Positions 38,901-46,010 of a DNA stretch of 49,580 nt are shown piece after piece. The DNA is from Polyangia bacterium (lineage in GTDB: Bacteria; Myxococcota_A; Polyangia; Nannocystales; Nannocystaceae). Below the pieces are notes generated by a model. It ran no database searches, was not told where the DNA came from, and saw only the letters and a list, made by a program, of their open reading frames with translations. Each line of letters opens with the position of its first letter. Positions within the stretch are counted from its first letter, which is position 1. A program made the position numbers and the translations under genes. The DNA is taken from assembly GCA_030424595.1 (NCBI GenBank), contig JAUHWG010000048.1, positions 1 through 49,580 of the forward strand, read 5' to 3'.

Positions 38901-39920
38901 GGCCTCGCGGAGGCGACGCAGCGGCGACTGCTCCGCGACCGAGGCGTCGTCCGCGGCGGCCTCCCCCAGCTCCTTCTCCTCCTCGCGCTCGGTCGGCTTC
39001 TTGCCGGCGGTGATCAGGTGAAACGCGGTGACCCAGAGGAGCAGGCCCGCGACCACCCAGGCCCCCGGCGCCGGTCCGCCGACCTCGCCGAGGCTGAGCC
39101 CCGCGACCACATGCAACACCATCAGGACGACGACCAGCGGCCCGACCCAGCGACGAAAGCGTTGGTCGGCCCGGCGCGCGGTCGAGGAGCCGACCCAGCG
39201 GTAGAACCAGGGCAGCTCGGCGCGCTTCGTCTCCCAGCCGACGCTGCCCCCGGGGCGGACCCCGTAGACCCAGCGGAGGATCAGCTCGACCACCCACAGG
39301 AGGCAGAGCCAGAGCGGGATGTGGAGCACCAACGCGAGCGCGGGGATGTCGGCGAGCGGCAGGGCGAGGGCGACACCTGGCCGCCCGAGCAGCTTCCACT
39401 CGAACCAACCGACCTTGGCCCACGCCGCCTCGGCCATCCACGACGGGCGCTCCAGCGTCGTCGCCAAGAGCGGATCGACCGCCCGGATCGCGAGGTAGGT
39501 CCCGAGCAGGAGCAGCGCCGCCGCGACCCAGGTCGGCCCGGGGGCGCGCTCCGTCGGCCTCATCCGCGCCCGCAGCATGCCGACGGCGAAGACCACCGCG
39601 GCCAGGGCGATCGAGGCGAGGGCGATCTTCCCGGTCCCCGCGCGCAGGGCCTCGTGGACCATCGGGTGCAGCGCCTCGAGCGAGAGCTGGCTCGGGTCGA
39701 TCCCGGAGAGCCGCGACGGATCGAGCCCGAGCGCCGACGGATCGAACGCCGAGGGATCCAGCCCCGACAGGTCCAACCCCGATGAGTCCAGCGCGGAGGC
39801 ATCCAGCGCGGACGAGTCCAGCGCGGACGAATCCAGCGCGGAGGCATCCTGCGCGGAGGCATCCAGCCCCGGCGCCCCCGGCTCGGGCGAGCCGACTCCT
39901 TCGGCGGGCGGCGCCCTCAC
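35970..39920 (-). CDS. Membrane-anchored degenerate SF2 helicase (DUF1998/MrfA-like)
   Basis: A 1316-residue protein from GTG 39920, which overlaps the stop of the tubulin-like gene as GTGA. Residues 20-80 are a 5-residue repeat (SALDS-type). Several transmembrane helices follow, about 97-117, 131-148, 183-218, 260-276 and 286-305. From about 380 the SF2 helicase core of the YprA/MrfA type is recognisable: QPWAHQAAVLEHL (Q-like motif), Walker A GGEGSGRTT at 441-449 with Arg in place of Lys, LVRTRAAA (Ia), VVVDDVDAFHG in place of DEAH at 545-555 and VLVATAAAG (III). The C-terminus has the DUF1998-like CALRG...LFDRTPGASGFARHI segment, but the usual Zn cysteines are missing. Probably inactive as a helicase. 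Confidence 0.75.
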   Translation of the reverse strand: MRAPPAEGVGSPEPGAPGLDASAQDASALDSSALDSSALDASALDSSGLDLSGLDPSAFDPSALGLDPSRLSGIDPSQLSLEALHPMVHEALRAGTGKIALASIALAAVVFAVGMLRARMRPTERAPGPTWVAAALLLLGTYLAIRAVDPLLATTLERPSWMAEAAWAKVGWFEWKLLGRPGVALALPLADIPALALVLHIPLWLCLLWVVELILRWVYGVRPGGSVGWETKRAELPWFYRWVGSSTARRADQRFRRWVGPLVVVLMVLHVVAGLSLGEVGGPAPGAWVVAGLLLWVTAFHLITAGKKPTEREEEKELGEAAADDASVAEQSPLRRLREAAQTLRPGVAFELLEEQPGAAESRAPLPAQLAPLVGEVFEDLSGHTQPWAHQAAVLEHLAGIWTLTSSAPLSDDPTSLEEVRSRSPISSAGGAEAAHALVLGGEGSGRTTLTILAALHVFLDRGATTLVLVRTRAAAIAWVAKLGDALARSSARWNVQVALAGEDLAAPLLAGRTPAIVVADLEAFESEVLCDRRTDDLLGRLGLVVVDDVDAFHGVAEMHLGLSMRRLWALGATLHRASYPVVLVATAAAGASGIDGWARHVLGVPLRVFSDDRAPALPRALLRRRDLVDTRGDDLPLAEVAQACEAAGLPWHLRLAGDDQRSIQRAALDGIGGARRHYQRDPADAAVILIEGTYPAARREATRLCHAGWRQEADRVVLVLAPPGDEEMVLHEEADDALHRDLVASLPQAVPLSEPRVVRQRHLDRALGREQDLAGLRERLGARFVDDAVEHLADAGKVRRRQVLLIDPRTDAISERTLVRADHEAALGQAISAECVTEVAECVSLVDAGTSEVLLRCELAIAGAVYPPGRIFLHPQGRYVVLEGDGDGDADGEGDGDATGGRTIKAERIADASRTTLERRVAIEVAEQPLDLAIRKLGGRRLAIALTRAQIREEVVGVRRIGPGPRLLEHRLLERPTVAVYGSDVCLIRGRLGEASPGSAAGAEGVDLSPAAAAPLVAALRMMIPCALRGAGELVDVAAIELSGELHLALFDRTPGASGFARHIAERSLAALLTLARLALGRLVGPELSRLWHIHDSTPGADPSAWDTAGALRWLGAILDRAAPAQAELGPQDRPRGPRCEYGAGAGRGDLGRIWVTRSGRSDDLVWTRHRWWSPQPLAGAQAGEVFLNIAVERPLVARALVDPADAEVLATLAMIRRTLGELFGESAVDGVLGMVAALPLSPRPLAAREGSPLVVLARRRADLSVKRDLAAALLPEVYTTAPVEVEGRLGLRLQRGADIITVDLAGPEAKIITS
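39774..39870 (-). repeat. 15-bp in-frame repeat encoding Ser-Ala-Leu-Asp units
   Basis: Several copies of a 15-bp unit (plus-strand form TCCAGCGCGGACGAG and variants) give SALDS/SALDA pentapeptides at the N-terminus of the helicase-like protein, before its first membrane helix. Amphipathic pentapeptide repeats like this can form extended quadrilateral helices, but the repeat region is short. Confidence 0.8.
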
Positions 39921-42541
39921 GGCTCCCCCTCCCCGCTCGCGCTCTCCGTGCCCCGACCCGGCTTGAGCGTCCCCCAAAGCGCGTCGGACGGGGCCCGCCG
40001 ACCAGAGAGCTCGTCCTTGGTCCGCCTCGCCCGCTCCTCCGCCTTGCTCCCCAGGCGCTGCGCCGCCCCTTCGCCCGAGCCCTCGCCGACCCTCAGCGAG
40101 GCGACCGCGTTCTCATGGATCCCGCCGGCCACCAGGAGATAGTAGGCGCGATCCGGCTCCAGGCCGCGACGGGTCGGCACCGGCGAGTTCTCGTCGATGA
40201 GCGCCTCGCGGACCAGGTCATGGCCGCCGCCGGGGAGGATCGCCTCGCCGCGGACGACCCGGCTGATCCCGGTCGGGTCGTGGACCTCGTAGCCGGTGAA
40301 GTTGAGCGCGGTCCGCAGGGTCCGACGCTGGCGGCGGAGGAAGGCGGAGAGGTGGGTCGCGGTCGCCTCGGCCCGGCGCGCGTCGGCGAAGGGATCCCAG
40401 GCGGCGATCGGCGCGGCGTGGCGCGCCGCCGCGTCCCTCAGCCGATCGACGTCGGCGAAGGGCACCTCTTCGCGCCAGTGATCGCCCCGCTTGTAGTGGG
40501 CGGCGAGGGTCGCGAGCACGTCGGAGATCCGGGCCTGGGCCCCGCCTTGGTCGAGGCTGTCGCGGATCGCCGCCGCCCCCTCAGGACCGACCAGCGACTC
40601 GATCAGCGCCTCGTCCGGCCGCCCCAGGAGCCCCTTGAGATCGTCCTCGCCGTGGGCCCGCCGGACCCCGAGCTGACGCTGCGCCTCCCCCAGGATCGCC
40701 TGCCCGCGGCGGGCCGCCTTGTCCACCAGCACCAGCCGCTCCGCGTCGTCGGCGAGCGAGGCCTGGATCGCCAGGAGCACCTCGACGCGGGCAATGTTGC
40801 GGGCTAAGCGGAGGCGCGAGGCGAAGTAGTCGTGCAGCGATCCCTCGCGGCCGCTGATCGTCCGCTCGAGCGCCGCCCAGAGCCCGTCGAGCGCCGCCAG
40901 GATGGCGATGTGCGAGCGCCCGAGGTGATAGCCGCAGACCCCGATCACCAGCGCGAGGCCGAGGGCGAGCGCGGTCCAGGTCGGGTGTTGGAGCAGGAGA
41001 AAGCCGGCCGCCGATCCCGGGTCGACCCCGAGCGCGTCCCCCAGGAGGGTGAGCATCGGCCCGCCGAAGAGAACGCAGCCGACCAGCGCCATCGCCCCCC
41101 ACAGGCCGACCAAGGCGACCTCGGGCTTTTGCCGCGCCGCGTCGAGCACCTCGGCGTGGGCCCGCTGGAGCGGCTCAAAGCTCGGCGCCTTGGCGGGGAT
41201 CGACGCGTCCCGGGCGGCGATCGCCTGGTCGAGCTGATCGCCGAAGGCCCGCTGGAGCTGGGAGACCAGCACCTCTGCCCGACGAAAGGAGTCGGGGCTC
41301 GGATCCCCCCACAGCGTCTGGTCGACCCGCTCCTGGAGCCGCTCTAGCAGCCGGTCGCGCCAGGACTGGACCGCCGCCCGATCGCGGGCGACGAGATCGT
41401 CGAAGCGGCGGCGCTGGAGCAGCCGCCAGGTCTCCTGGATCGCGACCATCCGCTCCCGGATCCACCCCTGCGGCGGATCGGCGGCGGGGATCGGCGCGTC
41501 CAGGGATCGATCGCCCTCGTCGGGGCCGTAGCGCCCCAGGATCGCGCTGCCCTCCTCCCACCACCTCGGCGGCGGGTCGCGGCTCCGGTCAGGGGCGTAG
41601 CGCTCGAGGACGGCGGCGACGTCCTTGTCGGCCTCGCCGGCGCGGCTCAGCTCCGCCACCTCGAGGTCCTCGAGGGCGTCCAGCTCGCGCATGTCGCCCT
41701 CGATCCGCGGCGCCTCGCGGACCGCCGCCAGCACCTCCATCGCCACTCGCTGGGTCGCGTAGGCCGCCAGGCGCGAGCGCGGCAGCTCCGCGGTCGCGCA
41801 GACGAAGGTCGCCAGCGGCTCGCTCGCCTGGCCCCCGCCCTCGCCGCCGTGGATCAACGACGAGACCAGCGGCAGGTCGCCGGCGTAGAGGAGGAGGCTG
41901 GCGAAGTTGCGCAGGCACTGGGCGAGCTCCTCCGAGCTCAGGATCGATCGCTCGGCGACGTCCTCGACGACGAAGACCTGCGGGATCGCCCGCCGCTCGG
42001 CCGGCGTCTCGGCGACCTCGCGCAGGAGTCCCTTCAGACAGGTCGCGATCGCCACCCCCTGCTCGTGCGCCGGCGGGTGGGGCATGACCAAGAGCGGAAC
42101 GATCGCCGCGCCGCGGGCCATACCGGTGCGGAAGGCCTCGAAGATCGGCCCCAAGCGGCCGAGGAGGAGCGCCTCGGTCGCCGCCAACGTCTCCGCCAGA
42201 CCGTCGCGGATCACCGCCTCCCCGAGGTCGGCGAAGACGAGCACGTGGAGGCGCGTGATCCCCTCGCTGTCGCTGAGGTCCCGGGCCTGGACGACCCGTA
42301 CGTGCCCCAGCACCTCGCGGGCCGCCGCCAGCACCTCCGCCGCGACCGCGTCGGCCCCGAGCGCCGCGTCTTCGCCGGCGATCACCAGGCGCAGATCATC
42401 GCTGGCCTCGTCGCCGCCGACGAGGCGCCGGGCGAGGGAGCGCTCCTCCTTGATCCGTCGGGCTACGCCCGCGCCGAAGCCCCCGAGGCCGAGGAGGACT
42501 GAGGGGACCTCAAGCGCGCGCGCTGGCCAATTCTCCGCCAC
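39917..42541 (-). CDS. Degenerate tubulin-like protein with two membrane helices
   Basis: An 874-residue protein from GTG 42541. The N-terminal VLLGLGGFGAGVARRIKEE (15-33) matches the first nucleotide loop of tubulin-like proteins (GLGGxG), but no GGTGSG T4-loop is present further on; the segment AAIVPLLVMPHPPAHEQG lies where it would be expected. Two membrane helices occur at about 476-500 and 521-540, followed by a coiled-coil-rich C-terminal half (RLRLARNIARVEVLLAIQAS). It ends in a Gly/Glu-rich tail overlapping the next gene by 4 bp. It looks like an inactive, membrane-anchored partner of the intact tubulin-like protein encoded just upstream. Confidence 0.7.
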   Translation of the reverse strand: MAENWPARALEVPSVLLGLGGFGAGVARRIKEERSLARRLVGGDEASDDLRLVIAGEDAALGADAVAAEVLAAAREVLGHVRVVQARDLSDSEGITRLHVLVFADLGEAVIRDGLAETLAATEALLLGRLGPIFEAFRTGMARGAAIVPLLVMPHPPAHEQGVAIATCLKGLLREVAETPAERRAIPQVFVVEDVAERSILSSEELAQCLRNFASLLLYAGDLPLVSSLIHGGEGGGQASEPLATFVCATAELPRSRLAAYATQRVAMEVLAAVREAPRIEGDMRELDALEDLEVAELSRAGEADKDVAAVLERYAPDRSRDPPPRWWEEGSAILGRYGPDEGDRSLDAPIPAADPPQGWIRERMVAIQETWRLLQRRRFDDLVARDRAAVQSWRDRLLERLQERVDQTLWGDPSPDSFRRAEVLVSQLQRAFGDQLDQAIAARDASIPAKAPSFEPLQRAHAEVLDAARQKPEVALVGLWGAMALVGCVLFGGPMLTLLGDALGVDPGSAAGFLLLQHPTWTALALGLALVIGVCGYHLGRSHIAILAALDGLWAALERTISGREGSLHDYFASRLRLARNIARVEVLLAIQASLADDAERLVLVDKAARRGQAILGEAQRQLGVRRAHGEDDLKGLLGRPDEALIESLVGPEGAAAIRDSLDQGGAQARISDVLATLAAHYKRGDHWREEVPFADVDRLRDAAARHAAPIAAWDPFADARRAEATATHLSAFLRRQRRTLRTALNFTGYEVHDPTGISRVVRGEAILPGGGHDLVREALIDENSPVPTRRGLEPDRAYYLLVAGGIHENAVASLRVGEGSGEGAAQRLGSKAEERARRTKDELSGRRAPSDALWGTLKPGRGTESASGEGEP

Positions 42542-42550
42542 AGGGTCTTC

Positions 42551-42617
42551 TGGTTCGAGATCGAGTTCGAGTGCGAGTTCTGGTTCGAGCTTTGGGTCGA
42601 GCTTTGGGTCGAGCCTT
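42551..42617. repeat. Short tandem repeat between tubulin-like genes
   Basis: GGTTCGAGnTCGAG-type units followed by two exact GGGTCGAGCTTT copies lie in the 129-bp gap between the two tubulin-like genes. This could affect the spacing or mRNA structure between them. Confidence 0.7.
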
Positions 42618-42670
42618 CGCCCCGGTCCAGTGTCGGCCCCGCGCCGTCGCCGGCCCTCGCCGCAGGTCTC

Positions 42671-45600
42671 CTACCGGGTCAGACCCGCGAGGATCCGCCC
42701 GGCGCTCCGGAGATCCTCGTACTCCTGCTCCTCCGCAGGGCTGCGCTTGCCCTGCAGCTCGAGATCCTCGCAGCGGATGGTAAAGGCCTCCGCCGCCGCC
42801 TTGAGGTCGGCCTTCAAGCTGTCATCGCGGCGGGCCCGGCGGGCGTCGTCGAGGAGGGGGGCGACGAGGTTGTCGTAGACCGTGGCGAAGCGCTCCTCGA
42901 AGGCGATCATCGCGTCGGCGGCGGCGACCACCGTCGGCTCCAGCGGCAGGGTCCGGTTCTCCCGCACCCGGAGGACGTAGGTCGCGGCCTCCGTGTCGCG
43001 CTCGATGAGCCCGCGCCGCAGCCCGAGGGCGAAGGCGACGACGGAGATCCGCCGCTGGGCCTCGAGCTGCTCGATCTCCCGCCGCCGATCCTCAGGGTCG
43101 AGGTCCATCAGCGACTCCCAGTTGCGATCGATGTGCAGCGGCCAGGCCCTGTCGTCGCGCTTTTGGAAGCGACGATAGGACTCTTTCATGTCCATGTTGA
43201 TGTGCGGGAAGCAGTAGATCGGCACCCCGAGGATCGAGCGGTAGAGAACGATCCGGTGGGACACCGGCCACTCCACCTCGGTCGCGTCGCCGCCGGCGCT
43301 GGCCTCGGTCAACGCCTCGCGGAAGGGCCCCTGCCCCAGCGACGCGTGGAGGCCGATGAGGAGCATGTTCGGGTGCTTGATCGAGCCCTTGACCTCGGCG
43401 TCGTAGCGCGAGAGCGGCTCGGCCTTGGCGAGCGCCGCCTCGAACTTGCGGCGGGCGTAGAGGCGGACCCGCGGGTCCCCCCAGAGCACGCTCGGCCGCA
43501 GCGGCCGGTCGCTGAGCATATCCACCGGCTCCTTGCCCTTGGACTCGCCGTAGCGGCCGTAGTAGGCCGCCTCTAGGGCGAGCGCGTCGTCCATCCGCAG
43601 GCCCAGGCGGACGTCCGGATCGGCGCTCGTCGGGTCGCCGAGGATCTCCTTGCTCAGCATGTTCTTGGCGGTGTCGACCAGGCGCTCGACGATCTCGCCG
43701 ACGATCTCGCGGGCGGTCCGGCGGACCACCTGACCGCGCTGGTCAAAGCGCGGGCGCATCGCCTCGCGGACCGCGGCCAGCAGCGCCGCAGGCTCCGTCA
43801 GCTCGGGGCGACCCTCGATCTGATCGACGTAGTACCAGCCCCAAAAGCGGGCGCGGGCCGAGGGGTGCTGGAGGATCTCGACGTCGAGCGCGTACTCGTT
43901 GGCCTCCGAGCGGAGCCCGTCGACGCCGCCGTCCCACTCGTAGCGCCGCGCCTTCTCCTCGAGCTCCGCGGCGAGCTGGCCGGCGGAGCCCTCGATCGCC
44001 CGGAAGCTCTCGCGGAGCGCGTCGGCGGAGCGGCCGAGCGCCGTCAGGAGCTCGTGCAGCGCCCCCTTGAGGACGCTCGCGCGGATCTTGTCGACGTAGT
44101 CGTTGAAGGTCGCGACCGCGCGATCCCGGGCGGCCTCGAAGTCCTTGTCCTTGCGGGTGAAGAGCTTGTCCCAGCCGCCGTGGGTCCGCTTGATCTCCGC
44201 GGCCAGGGCGTCCATCTCGCCCTTAAAGCGCGAGTCGGTGCCGAGGTCGCCCTCGCCCCGGAGGCGCGCCACCTGACCGCCGAGCTCGTCGAGCGCCGCC
44301 GATCCGAGCGGCGCCCGCGGTCCGTCGCGGAGCTGGATCAGCACCAGCCGCTGCTCGTAGGGTCCGAGCTCGGCGGCGCCGTCGGGGCCGGCCGTCGCCA
44401 GGAATTTCCCCCACCACTCACCGGTCTCGATCTGGTCGCGCTCGGCGGTGACGACCGCGGCGACGGCCTCGCGCGCCTCCGCGACCTGGCGCTTGAGGGA
44501 GGCGATCGTCGTCGCCGGGGTCCACGAGCCGTCGAGGATCCGGTCGGCTGAGATCTCGCGGATCGACGCCGCCTGATCGCGGAGCCGGTCCTGGATCGCG
44601 GAGGTCGCCGCCTCGAGCTTGGCCGCCGCCAGCTCCGGCAGCTCCAGCGCCCGCTTCCACGGGCCCTCGTCCTGGTCTTGGCTGCCGAGGAGGCGGATCT
44701 TCTGGACGAAGGACTCGTCGATCCGCCGGCGTTGGGCGTCCGGGGCCAGGCGCTCGAGCTCGGCTCTATCGATCGAGAAGCGGCGGAACTGCTCGCGCTG
44801 CGACTCCGAGACCAGCGCCGGATCGTCGAGCAGGAGGTAGCGCCGCACCGCGGTCGCCGCGTAGCGACGGGCGCAGTACTCGAGGATGTCCGCCTTCGGC
44901 AGCACGATCACCGAGGCGCCGAGGGTCCCGTAGAAGGCCGTATACCCCTCGCCGCGCTCGTTGAGCGCGTCCGGGAAGAGGCGCCGGCTCTCCTTGGTGT
45001 AGTTGTCGAAGTCCGCCTGCTGATCGCCGAGGATAGGCGAGAAGATCTGGACGTAGGTCGCGTCCGCCATCGCCTCGCTGACGTCGTCGAGCGAGAAGTT
45101 CTGCGGCCGGTCGACCATGTAGCAGAGATCGTAGGGACGCCGCGTGATCGTCCGCCGATGCTTGTTGCGCGGGTCGTAGTGGAGGTCGAGCACCTTCGGC
45201 GACGAGGGCCCCTGGGTGTCGAGCTTCATCAGATGCTCGAGCTCCTTGAGCGCCGCGTAGCCGTTGGCGAAGACGCCCTCGCGGTTTTGGCCGACGACCG
45301 CCTCGAAGGCGCCGGGGAGGATCGCGAAGGCGCACAGGCGCGCCGAGGGATCCTCGATCACGTCGCGGCAGAGATAGGCGAAGGGGATGAACGCGCCCGA
45401 GCCCGTGCCGCCGGCGACCGAGAAGTAGACGAAGACCTGGATCGGCGCGCCGGTGTGGCGCATGCCGTGGGCGTGCGAGCGCATCTCCGAGAGGATGCTC
45501 GTCAGCTTCTGCGCCAGGTCGCCGACCTCGACCGAGCGGTAGAACGAGAGCCGGCTCTCGATCCGGATCTGGCCGGCCCCGGCCCCGCTCTCCTTGCGGA

Positions 45601-45934
45601 AGCGGTACCAGTCGTGGACCCACTGGGTGAAGTAGTCGTCGGCGTCGGCGAAGGAGTCGCCGCGGCGGTGCGACGAGTAGGCGACCTTGTCGAAGTCCGA
45701 GATCAGGACCGTGTCGTCGACCCGCCCGTACTCGCCTGTCCCCTTGCGCAGACGCGCGAGATCGGCGTCGTTGGTGTCGATCGCGAGGAAGCGGACGAGG
45801 CTTCGATATTGATGGTCGAAGTCCTCGTGGGCCCGCAGGCGCTTGGCGATCCGACCGACGGCCTTGCCCCCTGATCCCCCGAGTCCGACAAAGAGCGTCG
45901 GCGTCACCTCACCTGGCATGATCCTGATCGTCAT
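42671..45934 (-). CDS. Tubulin/FtsZ-like GTPase (Tubulin_2 type)
   Basis: A 1087-residue protein. The N-terminal FVGLGGSGGKAVGRI (15-29) is the first nucleotide loop. AIDTND at 51-56 is the T2-like acidic loop, and FSVAGGTGSGAFIPFAYL (171-188) is an intact tubulin signature loop (GGTGSG at 175-180). It should bind and perhaps polymerise with GTP. The long C-terminal part (about 400-1087) is helical and coiled-coil-rich with no further fold I recognise, including QVVRRTAREIVGEIVERLVD near 750. A good Shine-Dalgarno AAGGAAG (45944-45950) precedes the ATG by 9 nt. It follows the vWA gene by 76 bp, so the array is probably one transcript. Confidence 0.85.
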   Translation of the reverse strand: MTIRIMPGEVTPTLFVGLGGSGGKAVGRIAKRLRAHEDFDHQYRSLVRFLAIDTNDADLARLRKGTGEYGRVDDTVLISDFDKVAYSSHRRGDSFADADDYFTQWVHDWYRFRKESGAGAGQIRIESRLSFYRSVEVGDLAQKLTSILSEMRSHAHGMRHTGAPIQVFVYFSVAGGTGSGAFIPFAYLCRDVIEDPSARLCAFAILPGAFEAVVGQNREGVFANGYAALKELEHLMKLDTQGPSSPKVLDLHYDPRNKHRRTITRRPYDLCYMVDRPQNFSLDDVSEAMADATYVQIFSPILGDQQADFDNYTKESRRLFPDALNERGEGYTAFYGTLGASVIVLPKADILEYCARRYAATAVRRYLLLDDPALVSESQREQFRRFSIDRAELERLAPDAQRRRIDESFVQKIRLLGSQDQDEGPWKRALELPELAAAKLEAATSAIQDRLRDQAASIREISADRILDGSWTPATTIASLKRQVAEAREAVAAVVTAERDQIETGEWWGKFLATAGPDGAAELGPYEQRLVLIQLRDGPRAPLGSAALDELGGQVARLRGEGDLGTDSRFKGEMDALAAEIKRTHGGWDKLFTRKDKDFEAARDRAVATFNDYVDKIRASVLKGALHELLTALGRSADALRESFRAIEGSAGQLAAELEEKARRYEWDGGVDGLRSEANEYALDVEILQHPSARARFWGWYYVDQIEGRPELTEPAALLAAVREAMRPRFDQRGQVVRRTAREIVGEIVERLVDTAKNMLSKEILGDPTSADPDVRLGLRMDDALALEAAYYGRYGESKGKEPVDMLSDRPLRPSVLWGDPRVRLYARRKFEAALAKAEPLSRYDAEVKGSIKHPNMLLIGLHASLGQGPFREALTEASAGGDATEVEWPVSHRIVLYRSILGVPIYCFPHINMDMKESYRRFQKRDDRAWPLHIDRNWESLMDLDPEDRRREIEQLEAQRRISVVAFALGLRRGLIERDTEAATYVLRVRENRTLPLEPTVVAAADAMIAFEERFATVYDNLVAPLLDDARRARRDDSLKADLKAAAEAFTIRCEDLELQGKRSPAEEQEYEDLRSAGRILAGLTR

Positions 45935-45943
45935 TGCTGCGGA

Positions 45944-45950
45944 CTTCCTT
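45944..45950 (-). promoter_or_regulatory. Shine-Dalgarno AAGGAAG of the tubulin-like gene
   Basis: On the minus strand the site ends 9 nt before ATG 45934 and supports that start. It shows that this gene, unlike the leaderless group, uses a normal ribosome binding site. Confidence 0.7.
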
Positions 45951-46010
45951 CGTTGACTGCCTTGGTTGAATTCGCGCTGGCGAGCCGGTGGGCTCGTGTG
46001 CCGCTAGGAG

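Noticed and set aside
37008..39785. 925-codon plus-strand frame opposite the helicase-like gene
   Set aside because: Same reason: acidic/arginine-rich composition typical of antisense frames in high-GC DNA, and the minus-strand protein has clear motifs.
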